From NCBI GenBank assembly GCA_905250115.1, contig CAJNOI010000056.1, forward strand, positions 328,099-392,098: a DNA stretch of 64,000 nt. Direction: 5' to 3'. This document shows, in pieces, positions 23,791 through 34,261 of the stretch. Source of the stretch: Adineta steineri (taxonomy: Eukaryota > Rotifera > Eurotatoria > Adinetida > Adinetidae). The notes under the pieces are model-generated. The model worked only from the letters and a program-made list of their open reading frames with translations. It searched no databases and was not told the DNA's origin. The first letter of the stretch is position 1, and every line of letters begins with the position of its first letter. A program made the position numbers and the translations under genes.

Positions 23791-25875
23791 TTAAGCTTTT
23801 AAATCATCGATATATGGCATATTTTGAAGATTTCCAATGGAAACTAAAGTTGGTTGTTTTCCACTTGACATTTTCTTCGTCAACTGATTAATTGAATCAT
23901 TCGTAAATTGTTTGTCTCCTAATTGTTGAACAATTGATTGAATATCAGTTGATCGATCACTTATATCAGCTTGATTTAACATTGTCGAAAAAACATCTGA
24001 TGATTGTTCATGACGCATTTGAAGATTAACTTCCAATTTTTTTCTATTTTAGAAAATAGAAAAAATAAAAATGAACGAGAAAAATAAAATAATTACTTAG
24101 CCATATCAAATTGTTCTTTATTAATACCATTTTTTAATATTTTATTAAATTCAGTTGAAACCGATTGAACAATTTTCTTTGTATCATTTTTATTACAAAT
24201 AATATAAACACCAAATAAACCTGATTCTTCATAATGAAGATTAAATGATGAAACCTTTAAATAATGAAAAGAAAAAGATTTTATTTGTTTTTTTCAAATA
24301 AAACTAAATGAATAAACTGACTAAACAAGATGCTTGAGCTGCAGATTCAGCAGCACGTTGAAGTTGATTTGAACCTGATGACCATTTAACATTTGGACCT
24401 GTTCCAATAATTTGATTTAATAAAGAACTTGTTAATACACCTTGTTCATCTTTTGAACTAAAATAAAAATCAATTTTATTTCTTCAATCAATTAAATTCG
24501 AAGAAGAAATTTTACCTAACACCTTCAAAAGCTAATGCTATATGAACTGTATTTGATTGAGTATCACGTCGAATTTCTCCTATTTAAATAAATATATTTT
24601 TAAGAAGAAAAAATAAAACAACTGATTCTAACCTCCTTTATATTTCGATGGTTCTGGTTCTGATTCAATTAATTTAAGATTTCCAAATCCAGGTGTATAA
24701 ACACAATCAAGTGGTGAAAAACGAAATTTATCCGCTAATTGAACAAGTGTTGCATGATTACAACCAGTTCCAACTAAAGATATTCTCTCTGGTGTATAAT
24801 AATGAGAATGAAATGTATACATCTATTAATTAAATAAAATAAGTAAATAAAATTTACAGTTCTTCTTTAATTCTTTTTACTTGTTTATGTGAAAGTGACT
24901 TTATCGAATCAGATGATAATGATAATGGTCGACTTAAACCACCTTTAAATGCAGCTGCATGAAGTAAATCATTTAATTCTAAAAAAGATTTTTCAAATAA
25001 TAAATTAATTAAATAAAATAATATACGTGATTCAGGTGATTTTAAATAAAGTTCATGATCGAGTTCTAAACGTTCTCTTTCATCATGAATTTCATGTGGT
25101 TTAAACATTGGATAACAAACAACTGGTACTAAAAATTGTGATCCATGTGTACTTTGATTTGAAAAACAAAAAATATTTATTTTATTTAAAGAAAAAAACG
25201 TTTCAAACATACAATTCATTTCGAAGACCTTCAATTGAATAAATCATTTGTTCACGTGTTTGAATACATCTTTTCGAAGAAGAAAAAAACAATTGATTTA
25301 AATTAATATTAAAAAATCATTTACTGAAAATTTGCACCAAGACGTTCTAAATTTTTAGTTAAACCAAGTCGACTAACATATTTTGTGCTCTAAATAAATA
25401 AATAAATTGCTATTTAAAAATATTTTTTCTATTACTAAGTTTGAAAAAACTCGAAGGAGTGTTGTAACACCACGACTTTCATATGGTTCATATTTGGCAC
25501 CGGCTTGAACAACAGCTGCAACACGAAAAACAGGTGAATTATTTTCTAATGAAGCAACAGTTAATCCATTTGCTAATTTTGTTACCTTAATTATCAATAA
25601 GATTAAAATATTTATCTATGTAAACAAATAAATACATACAGTAACACTCTCCTTCGGTAAATTTATTTTTTGTGGAACACCATGTGAGCCTGATCGACTT
25701 GTTGATTCAGTTACATTTCGTGATGATGATGATGATGAACTTTTACTTGAAGTTGATGCAACTGCCGATGATGATGCTCGACGCTTTAAACAAAGATGAA
25801 AAATGTTATTTTAATTTAAATATAAAATAAACTAACCAGAGCAATAAAACTGTACTTGCAACTTGACATCAACAT
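23791..25875 (-). CDS. UQCRC2: Cytochrome bc1 complex subunit 2 (core protein 2)
   Basis: The conserved body is eleven exons: 25783-25640, 25585-25451, 25389-25325, 25269-25213, 25151-25027, 24978-24881, 24822-24633, 24579-24516, 24457-24322, 24254-24097 and 24043-23791. A first exon at 25875/25869 to about 25836 supplies the ATG; its exact junction is ambiguous (see findings). The product is about 480 aa, against 453 in humans. The order VTKLANGLTVASLENNSPV, AVVQAGAKYEP, DLLHAAAFKGGLSRPL, LVGTGCNHATLV, VHIALAFEGV and YEESGLFGVYIICN follows UQCRC2. No HxxEH zinc site is present, as expected for the non-catalytic core protein of respiratory complex III in the mitochondrial inner membrane. The Ser-rich N-terminus fits a targeting peptide. 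Confidence 0.87.
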
Positions 25876-26049
25876 CAACGATCAAATATCAAAATAAAAT
25901 GTAAAAAATAAAACGTAACATCCATCAGACATTTATTTCGACCTCAACTATCCAAAACAACCCTTTCTATTTGTCAAATAGAATCAACCAATCACATTCT
26001 TTCTCTCAGCTGATATCGATAGAACAGTTTCAGACACAAATGAATTTTA

Positions 26050-26860
26050 TTATATTGATGTAATATTTAAAATCTGATTAAAATTTTCGAATGAAAATTG
26101 ATGAGGATTAAACCAATTAATTCTTCGATTAGAATTTTTTAATTGATGAATTATTTCAATAAAACCTTTATCACCACTAATAATTGTAAATGAAATTGAT
26201 TTCGAAAGAAGACCATGAAGTTTACCAAACTATATTAATCAGATTGAAAACAATGATTTGATTTTTAAATGAGTTATTTTACAGTTAAAACAAGAGCAAA
26301 ATCTGCAGCATCGTGTCGATTTCCACTTGGATACATTAATTGAAAATTATTTGAATTTAATAAATTTTCATAAATAAAATTACTAAAATGAACAAAAATT
26401 AATTATTTTATTTGATTAAATAAAAATGAATAAACTTTTTCGGTGGTTTCCATCGAATATTTGAACCTTGAAAAGCAATAATATAAATATGATGAGGTAT
26501 TTGATTTGTTAAATGTTGAAAAAATCTTGAAAAATTATCTAAATCAAGAAAAATAATATGTTTCATTGTTGATAAATATTGAAGATTATCAAGTTGAAGA
26601 CTATCTTCGTCACACTCAGTTGTTTTTATTTGACATTTTTTATGAAAAATATTCCAATCAATTGATGATGATTCACTTTCTTCATCATCACCTTCATTTT
26701 CAATCCAATTTGTTATTAGATTTTCTTTGAACAAATTCGATAAATTTCTTTTTTGTTTTCGTTTGAATTGAGGACGATTTAGAATTCCACTTGACACTTT
26801 TTTATTTTTATTATCATTACTCAATCTTTTTTTCCAAATATTTGTTGAATTCATATACAA
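26050..26860 (-). CDS. PIN-like domain protein, ZNF451 C-terminal type
   Basis: Three exons, 26860-26436, 26382-26283 and 26229-26050, encode 234 aa. The first 90 residues are basic then acidic and look disordered. Residues about 96-225 form a compact domain with HIIFLDLDNFSRFFQHL, AFQGSNIRWKPPK, SGNRHDAADFALVLT and FTIISGDKGFIEI. These match, in order, the PIN-like domain at the C-terminus of vertebrate ZNF451 (DLDNW, GNRHDAADFAL-like, SGDQGF). Acidic residues of DLDN, DAAD and SGDKG are the PIN-type metal-binding set, so nuclease-like chemistry is possible, but activity is not established for the family. No zinc fingers or SUMO-ligase region are present. It lies 175 nt downstream of UQCRC2's start, same strand. 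Confidence 0.75.
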
Positions 26861-27240
26861 TAAATAAATAAATAAATAAATAAATTTATTTTATACTTAG
26901 TTACCTACAATTTTATTTCTAAATAAAATAATTCGACAATGTCTCAAAAAAACAGATTTACTAATCTGCTACTTATTAAGCATAAGATTTTGAAAACTTT
27001 TTAATACGATTGCTTTAACTTATGCGTTATGCATATCTTATTTTCATTCAATCCAAGCTGCCAAATCTTCTAGTTTTTTTAAGGATTTTGTCATATTTTA
27101 TAGTAATGATATTCTGAATTTATTAGACAACGAAAAAAAGAACTATCATACTATTTCATCAGGATATGAGTATGGGCGGGTGTAGCCTGCTCACATCTAC
27201 ACCCCCGCTCACTCGGTGAAAGTAGAGTGATTGTACTGCC
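26861..27240. other. Intergenic, with short telomere-like tract
   Basis: AT-rich upstream region of the PIN-like gene. At about 27168-27215, GAGTATGGGCGGGTGTAG faces CTACACCCCCGCTCACTC, a compact hairpin of the telomere-like kind, directly before the tRNA gene. Confidence 0.55.
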
Positions 27241-27313
27241 GCCGCGATGGCTCAGCCGGTAGAGCGTCAGTCTCATAATCTGAAGGTCGTGAGTTCGATC
27301 CTCACTCGGGGCA
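27241..27313 (+). tRNA. Elongator tRNA-Met (CAU), copy 1
   Basis: 73 nt without intron. The D arm is GCTC/GAGC, the anticodon loop CTCATAA carries CAT (27274-27276), the T arm is GTGAG-TTCGATC-CTCAC, and discriminator A follows. A box TGGCTCAGCCGG and B box GTTCGATCC are present, with a T7 terminator nearby downstream. The anticodon arm TCAGTCTCATAATCTGA equals that of animal elongator tRNA-Met. The acceptor stem GCCGCGA/TCGGGGC has a G4-G69 mismatch shared by all four copies. About 75 nt of 3' flank are homologous to the flanks of copies 2 and 3. Confidence 0.85.
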
Positions 27314-27454
27314 CTTATTTTTTTAGTTCAAATCGTTAATAAATCAATTTTAGATAACTTAAGATGCAAAAACATAATTGATTTTATCGGTGTTTCCATG
27401 GGGTTTCTACCATGCTATATGAAAGTATCTCCCATCAACGTGAAAACCATCTTG

Positions 27455-27535
27455 AGGGTGTGGGTGAATGCAGGCGTGCATCTTTTTTAGAGTCTGGATC
27501 AGTATCCAGCTACTCCCACACCGACCTTCAAGATG
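27455..27535. repeat. Telomere-like inverted pair (copy 4)
   Basis: AACCATCTTGAGGGTGTGGG at about 27447 pairs with CCCACACCGACCTTCAAGATGGTT ending near 27539 (written in two parts: CCCACACCGACC, TTCAAGATGGTT). Here the palindrome extends past the telomere-like core into flanking AACCATCTTGA, giving a near-perfect outer stem. Confidence 0.7.
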
Positions 27536-27720
27536 GTTGACACTACTCAATCGATATTCATAATGATCTGGACTCATATATTGAACACTGTACTATGTTG
27601 TGTTATCTTCTTCATTTTGATTTCTTTTAGCATTGAAAGTTAAGTGCTGGCTAGATCGGCTGGATCTTTATCTTTGAAAGTAATTGATTGTTCTAGTGCT
27701 GGTTTAATATTTTCTTAAAT

Positions 27721-28005
27721 TTAAATATCTTTTTTTGGATCATCACGTGGACCAGGAGCACGAAAACATTCGTAAGGTTGAAATCGTTCGATTATCGGTG
27801 AATTAAGTTTTAAAGTGGGTTTAGTCTGAGGCATTGGTGTTGCAGGGTTGCTATTAACCATAGTATCATACTTAGTCAAAATAACAGGAAATTTTATTTT
27901 ATTTCTTGGACGAGCAACATTTTCTTCAATATTATCGAAAAAATTTACTTTTTTTGAGTTATAGGTAGATGATGCAGAACACTTACAAACACTTTCTGCA
28001 TTCAT
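27721..28005 (-). CDS. Putative small protein with RVxF-like motif
   Basis: An intronless 94-aa frame with better amino-acid balance than the surrounding AT-driven frames. A TATATAGG box is upstream on the same strand at about 28050. The sequence is basic and Pro/Asn-rich. KVNFFDN resembles the RVxF docking motif of protein phosphatase 1 binders, and PVILTKYDT and RFQPYECFRAPGPRD are otherwise unmatched. Such a short motif occurs by chance, so function is unassigned. It may be a real lineage-specific gene or one exon of a larger gene. Confidence 0.45.
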   Translation of the reverse strand: MNAESVCKCSASSTYNSKKVNFFDNIEENVARPRNKIKFPVILTKYDTMVNSNPATPMPQTKPTLKLNSPIIERFQPYECFRAPGPRDDPKKDI

Positions 28006-29607
28006 TGCTTAACAAAGATTGAAAGTGTGAATGTACTATACTCATTTCCTATATAATGAAGCATAATCTCAGTCATACTCAAAACAATTAAGCTGCTGAA
28101 AATCTGGTTTTATTGAGAGAGAAAAAACAGTTTTTTTATAGTAAATTTTGCAATATCATTTAGAAGAAAACTTATTACACCTATTTTTCTATGATAAAGC
28201 AGCAATAGGATGAATGATGAATTGAGTAACACATTATAATTTCGATGAATATTAATGCATTTTAATTTTATATGAATATCTTGATAGACATTGTCGACAT
28301 ACTTCTCTTTTAGTTTGTCTTAATAAACTAAAGAAAAATTCGAACATTAACTTCTTTTTTCTTGATAAAGTATAACATAAGATTTGATCATAATTAGGTT
28401 AAAGTAATGTCGATTATACTTAATATATTTTTTTAAATTCATTAATTTAATGAAAATACAGTAGGAGAGAATAACAAAAACTTTTGGAAAGATTTAGTCA
28501 AATACCAAGAAAAAATATTCAGTTTTGCTTCTTTTCATAATCACCTATTTACACATACGTCACTATCGCTACCTCTGTATATATACAAGAATAAAAAAGA
28601 CAGATAGTAACAGTAATATTAATAAATTGACGTTTGCTTTCTATGTTATCAATGTACTTTTTTTTGTTAATGTCTCTTATTCTTGGTATCTACATTCGTA
28701 TAAGAACTGATAAAATAGTATCCTTTGTCGAAGAATAAGTGACGACGTCATCATCAAATTTTCTTTTGATAAAATGATCTTGAATTTCTAATAGTCACTT
28801 GTATACTTGCTTTCAATGATAGCTTTGAATTTGAAAATTTGAATGAAAACATATACATATATGCTGTTATTTCTATAACATGAGAGAACAAGTATGTATG
28901 TCTATAAGCTATGACATGTACATTATATAGATAATCATCTCAGTACATTTCAGTATAACCATTCGTATAGTACATAAAAACCGATTGAGTTTTCTTTTTT
29001 ATCAATTGAAATATAAGTTAATTAATAACATATTGGATTTGATAAAATAGAAAAGATTTCATGATCTTATTTCAACCAGTTAATTGTAAATCTAATTTTC
29101 TTTTGTTTATTCATTGATCTATATGTCTTTAGAGCAACTAATAGGCAGGAATCAAAATGACGCTTTCGTTTCGGTTATTCTATCATAAATAAATTTCGCT
29201 GACAGAAGAGATAAAACGATATACAAAAAAGCGCTCTTCTGATACTTGTTTGATAATGAAGAACAACCTGCATATTGACACAGTGCAATTATTATATAGA
29301 TAAAAGCAGATGAAAGTTGGAAAGAAAAACCATACGACACAATAGGTTGTTGACTTTTGCTTTGTTTCATGTTCGTCTATTGACGCTGCTGATTTCTCTC
29401 TTTATGGCTCTTTGCAAGAGTATTTCCGAGTGAAGCGAAGTAGACTTCATCCCCTAGTGTCAACAAAAGATAAAAACATTTGGCATTATAAAAAAATCCA
29501 AGAAAAACAAATCATTGCCTATATAAACTGTTGTTTTGTTCTCTATACTCATTCAAAATACTTACTTATAAGTTCACATTCAGCAATAAGTTTCGATTCA
29601 CATCAAC
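28006..29607. other. AT-rich intergenic region
   Basis: No recognisable gene. Frames at 28525-28710 (+), 29152-29370 (-) and 29412-29687 (+) have no family resemblance; the last overlaps another frame that does encode a recognisable remnant (29708-29811). Confidence 0.5.
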
Positions 29608-29707
29608 ATGAGTCCACAGCAATCAAAAACAAAAGATTTTTTCATCCTACAGCTCAGACGCATCTAACACCACTGTTACAACAATAGCGCCATCAACACA
29701 TCAGTGC

Positions 29708-29811
29708 ATGGCCCAGAATTATCTGTTGGTTTGGCTCGATGCAAGTATCGATCAAACCAACATGGATTGTCAAAATACACTGATACAGCTTCGAGCTGTT
29801 CTCAATGATGG
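29708..29811 (+). pseudogene. Displaced 5' coding remnant or first exon of the ADP-ribosyltransferase gene
   Basis: The frame from the ATG at 29708 reads QNYLLVWLDASIDQTN and LIQLRAVLND. This is the N-terminal block I know from rotifer ART/TPR proteins (a LVWLDA...LR pattern). The frame is open upstream to 29612, while the ATG at 29608 is in a different frame. Coding resemblance stops exactly where the telomere-like pair (29810-29864) begins. A splice from GT at 29812 to AG at 29995-29996 would join this block in frame to the ATG at 30001 (GG|A AAA ATG), so it could still be a functional first exon. About 40-50 residues of the usual segment between the blocks appear to be missing. Confidence 0.5.
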
Positions 29812-29864
29812 GTGTGAGTGTGAGTGTTATAAATAAGATACACTCAAACCTACACCCACACCCT
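29810..29864. repeat. Telomere-like inverted pair (copy 5), at a coding breakpoint
   Basis: GGGTGTGAGTGTGAGTG is followed by a short AT loop and CACTCAAACCTACACCCACACCCT (in two parts: CACTCAAACCTA, CACCCACACCCT). The left edge abuts the last recognisable codon of the upstream ART block. Confidence 0.75.
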
Positions 29865-30000
29865 AGTTTACATACCGATCAGCGTACTCGACTAGATGCC
29901 CCATATTAATAGATATAAATTCAACTTTCAGTGTTTTTATTTCTTTCTAAAATCTTAATTTAAATTTGATTTTTTTCTCAACATAATTATTTTCAGAAAA

Positions 30001-32106
30001 ATGTCGAAAGAAAATATTCTATTTAAATTATTTTTCGTATGGCAATTGTCACTAACTGCCCTATGGTGGCCCGGTAATGATGTCAAGGGCATTTGCAATG
30101 CATTAGATGTAGATGTCAAACAACTCAACCAGGATTCAAATCCTATAAGCTTCGTCACGACGAATGAAGCGGTATCCAGTGAAAGTCTGAACCAACTGGA
30201 ACCTAATTACATGTACACACAAATATTCAAGGAGATTCTCCTTGAAATGAAGTATGTTCAAGAACAAGCCATCAAGATCTTAGCAATGTATTCCGACCAA
30301 TTTTATTTTGACAATATGGCAGAATTAAATGTTATTAATGAATTTCAACATGATTATCGTCGAGAACAAGCAATTTGGTGGTATACACGTGAGTGTTTTA
30401 TCTATCAAATGCTCAATCGAGCACTTCGAACATTGGATGCCGGTACAATTATTAATATGGGATTTCTTATTCGTGATCTTCATCAGCAACTGCATCAACT
30501 ACATGAACAACAACTCCCAAATTATCATGGTAAGCCTTTTATAGTTTACCGAGGACAAGGTTTGTTGAAAACTGATTTCGACAAACTCAGAAAAACAAAA
30601 GGTGGTCTACTGTCTTTTAACAACTTTTTATCCACAAGTATGAGAAAAGATGTTTCTCTCCAGTTCGCCGAGAGTGTCTTAGAAAATATAGATATGGTTG
30701 GAATACTTTTTATAATGACTATTGATCCTCGTGTCTCATCAAGACCATTCGCCTCTATTAAGGAGGTTAGTTATCACAAGATAGAAGAAGAAATTCTCTT
30801 CTCCATGCACACGGTGTTTGAAATAGGTACAATTACACAAATGGGCAAAAATAATCAACTTTATCAAGTAGAACTTCAACTAACTGCTGATGATGATGAA
30901 CAACTTCGACAACTGACTGAATATATGAGCAAAGAAGTTGTAGGTGGTACAGGATGGAATCGACTAAGTATGTTATTAGTCAAAACCGGTCATTTCGATA
31001 AGGCTGAAGAACTATATAAAGTACTACTTGAACAACCATCGAGCGAGAGCGACAAAGCAACTTATTACAACGATCTTGGATCTGTCAGAAATGATCAAGG
31101 CAATTACAAACAGGCTATTAAATATTACGAAAAAGCACTTGAAATTCAAGGAAAAACTCTTTCTGCAAATCATCCTGATTTGGCTACTTCTTACAACAAC
31201 ATTGGTACTGTGTATTATAACATGGGAGAATACTCAAAAGCACTCCCATTTCACGAAAATGCACTTGGAATCTGGAAAAAAGCTCTTCCTGAATATCATC
31301 CTTTGCTAGCTATTTCCTACAATAATATTGGTATGGTGTATAAATATATGGGGAAGTTCTCGAAAGCACTTTCAGTTTACGAAAAAGCACTTGAAATCTA
31401 TGAATATCATTCTACAAATCATCCTTCATTAGCTACCTCCTACCATAATATTGGTTCGGTGCGTAAGAAGATGGAAGAGTACTCAGGAGCACTTTCATTT
31501 TACGAAAAAGCACTTCGAATCTGGGAAAAAACTCTTCCTGCAAATCATCCTTCATTAGCTACTTCCTACCACAACATCGGTACTATGTATTATAACACGG
31601 AAGAGTACTCAGAAGCACTTCCATTTTACGACAAAACACGTAAAATCTTTGAAAAAACTCTTCCCGCAAATCATCCTGACTTGGAAACTCCATACAAAAA
31701 CATGGGTATGGTGTATACTGTGAAGAAAGATTACTCTACAGCACTTTTATATTACGCAAAAGCACTTGAAATTGAAGAAAAAATTCTTCCTGAAATTCAT
31801 CCTGGCTTGGCTACTTCATACAAAAACATGGGTATGGTGTGTAATGAGATGAAAGACTACTCTACAGCACTTTCATTTTACGCAAAAGCACTTGAAATTG
31901 AAAAAATAACTCTTCCTGTAAATCATCCTTCGTTAGCTACTTCCTATAACAACATCGCTTATGTCTATAAAAACATGAAAGAATATTCCAAAGCACGCTC
32001 ATATTTTGAACGCGCTCTTGACATTCTCAAAGTTTCATTACCACTAAATCATCCTCATCTTGAAAGTGAGAAACAAAACATTGAAATTGTAAAAGAAGAA
32101 TTATAA
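30001..32106 (+). CDS. Arginine-specific mono-ADP-ribosyltransferase with TPR repeats
   Basis: One long exon, 701 aa from the ATG at 30001; an AG at 29995-29996 suggests an upstream exon. The ART domain spans residues about 110-300. VYRGQG (Arg about 183) is the NAD-binding R motif, SFNNFLSTS (about 205) the S-T-S motif and EEEILFS (about 261) the E-x-E catalytic motif, so the R-S-E set of arginine transferases is complete. Residues about 315-690 hold nine TPR units of about 42 residues, kinesin-light-chain style (SYNNIGTVYYNMGEYSKAL). ART catalytic domain followed by KLC-type TPRs is a greatly expanded family in bdelloid rotifers. It transfers ADP-ribose from NAD to protein Arg, with the TPRs probably choosing partners. 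The first about 30 residues look unlike the family (see 5' remnant). Confidence 0.88.
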   Translation: MSKENILFKLFFVWQLSLTALWWPGNDVKGICNALDVDVKQLNQDSNPISFVTTNEAVSSESLNQLEPNYMYTQIFKEILLEMKYVQEQAIKILAMYSDQFYFDNMAELNVINEFQHDYRREQAIWWYTRECFIYQMLNRALRTLDAGTIINMGFLIRDLHQQLHQLHEQQLPNYHGKPFIVYRGQGLLKTDFDKLRKTKGGLLSFNNFLSTSMRKDVSLQFAESVLENIDMVGILFIMTIDPRVSSRPFASIKEVSYHKIEEEILFSMHTVFEIGTITQMGKNNQLYQVELQLTADDDEQLRQLTEYMSKEVVGGTGWNRLSMLLVKTGHFDKAEELYKVLLEQPSSESDKATYYNDLGSVRNDQGNYKQAIKYYEKALEIQGKTLSANHPDLATSYNNIGTVYYNMGEYSKALPFHENALGIWKKALPEYHPLLAISYNNIGMVYKYMGKFSKALSVYEKALEIYEYHSTNHPSLATSYHNIGSVRKKMEEYSGALSFYEKALRIWEKTLPANHPSLATSYHNIGTMYYNTEEYSEALPFYDKTRKIFEKTLPANHPDLETPYKNMGMVYTVKKDYSTALLYYAKALEIEEKILPEIHPGLATSYKNMGMVCNEMKDYSTALSFYAKALEIEKITLPVNHPSLATSYNNIAYVYKNMKEYSKARSYFERALDILKVSLPLNHPHLESEKQNIEIVKEEL

Positions 32107-33004
32107 TTGTTATCCTGAATAAATAAATAAATGTTTTCTTTATGCAAGAGATAAATAACTGTACTTTTTACTGACGCGCACGTACAGAGAACATCGCTGT
32201 AAGTAATGAAAACGGAATGGACATCCCCGACCGTCAAGACAATACACATACATATCATGTACATGAATAAAAGATCATCACGGGCATGTTTACGTTTTCA
32301 ACAATAAATACGAGAATATTCTCTATAAGTTAAAAAATAAATATAATACTAGAAATCGTCGGTTATCATTGTAATAAACATGTTGAAAATGAATCTAAAA
32401 AAGAAAATAAATCGGAGAAAAAGAAAAAAAGAATAACTTCCTTTGTTTAACTTGTTTTTATTATTGTATTGTATTGAACAAAGTCTTGAATGATGAAGAA
32501 TAGTATATGAGCCACGCCATGTAAGCCACAACCAAAATACACATAACCTGCTCAATCAAAGTCGTCTGATTTTATTGATTTTGAGATATATTGTAGAGGG
32601 AAGAATCCTGAGTTTTTTTGGCGCAAGCCGTTTCGAAAAATATTGAATCCTCCCTATTATTTTAGAAGCATTTTAGGAAATACCCTATATATGACAAAAT
32701 TGACAAACGAAGGTCTAAATCGGGCAGTCTTTCAGAAACGACTGAATAGATTGAAGTGAAATTTTGTTCACACATATATCCTCATAAGACCTGCTCAGAA
32801 TAAAACTTTTTGTCCCAAAAATCGGAATAATTAGGATTTTATAACTTGTTCACCATGATGATTTTTGGAATGAATTTTCTCTCAACATATCGGCCAGCTT
32901 GGGAACTGGTCTTTATAATTTGATAGAACTTCCATGGGGCTACAAGTTCATGAAAAGATCAGCTTAGGATCCCTGGAAATGGTCTGTGGTGGAGATCATG
33001 TTTC

Positions 33005-33028
33005 GGGGGGGGGGGGGGGGGGGGGGGG
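33005..33028 (+). repeat. Homopolymer of 24 G
   Basis: Twenty-four consecutive G in otherwise AT-rich DNA. The length is probably uncertain because of sequencing. Confidence 0.9.
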
Positions 33029-33364
33029 TCTCTATAATGTCCATATATGATATATACAATTTTTGCTTTCAATTTTCATTTTTATTTTATGTAATAGTCT
33101 TAGGCAATTTTTCTAGTAGAATACAATATTCATATCCATTTTCCTTCATTCTAAGTTCTCTTTGAAAAAATAAGAGGGAAAACAGTAATATATCATTGAA
33201 CAGTTATGATATGAAATTATCTATTTTCTTTAAATGACATCAGATACAGGTAAATTTTATTATTTGTATTCTATATTTCCTATATTTGATTGTTAATTAT
33301 GAGATATTTTCAGTTCACCATTGTCGTATATTTATTTTATCTTTTCTTTTGATTCTTCCATGAT

Positions 33365-33462
33365 AGTGTGTGAGTAGCTGGGTAGGTGTGGGTGTGGGTG
33401 TGAGCGTAGGTTAATGTATCATTCATACCCAACCACCCACACCCACACCCACACCCTGCTGA
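33365..33462. repeat. Telomere-like inverted pair (copy 6)
   Basis: GGGTAGGTGTGGGTGTGGG on the left and ACCACCCACACCCACACCC plus ACACCCTG on the right, separated by about 35 nt. The arms contain exact GGGTGT/ACACCC units and could form a long stem. Confidence 0.8.
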
Positions 33463-34261
33463 GCATGTGGTTATTGATAGTTCTTGAAAGAATCAAATAG
33501 ATTTTAGTACAGAAAGTGTAAAAAACTTCATGTATAATTTATAAATTTTTCAGCGACTTCCGAGGACGTAAGGTTCTTGTCTCATGTAAACTTACACAGA
33601 CGACGGAACTTCTTATCATTGATGTATTTGTGAAATATAGAGTCCATGTTCGGGTCGATCAATGCGATAGGTGCAGAAGACCAGAATCTAATACCCCTGA
33701 AAAGAACACAACGTAAAAAAGTTTGGATATCTCACACTTTTATAGGAAGAGCGTTGAAAAGTTCATCGGTAATTATTTTTGCACTCTACCGTATATGATA
33801 TCATTATCAATGCGTTTTTATATACAAATTTCTTCTACTTTTTCTTTTTTTTTATTTGCATAGAGGAAAGAACGATTTATAAATAAGGGTGGTAAATTTA
33901 CTTTAATCTTTAGTTACGTAATTAAAGTAAAGTGAATATCCGTTTCTTATTCAATTATTATATGGGAGCTTATCGCATTGATCAGAGTAAAATAAAAAAT
34001 TAAGTGTCTTTTTCATTTATAAGTAGATAAACACGACGATACTACAGTAGTTACATAGTTACTTGTAAAGTAAAGGTAAAGTCTCACTCCACGTGTAGAT
34101 TATTACACTATGAAGAAAAGAAAAAATATATATATGCGTGTGCAGAACGGAAAGAAAAAAAAGAAAAAAAAGAAAAAAAAGAAAACAGAGTAGGGCAAAC
34201 ATACAGACAAGCGAAGACAAAACATTTTGAGGTATTAGAGCTCGACTACAATTACAAGAAT

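Larger units (their letters stand above)
32107..34261. other. Intergenic region with repeats
   Basis: No gene seen; the frames at 32055-32264 and 32349-32555 (-) have no resemblance to any family. Contains a 24-G run (33005-33028), a telomere-like pair (33365-33462) and an (A8G)n-type purine run at about 34150-34184 just upstream of the kinase start. Confidence 0.55.

Noticed and set aside
29412-29687. 91-codon frame upstream of the ART gene
   Set aside because: Its frame differs from the one encoding the recognisable ART N-terminal block, and it has no family features.
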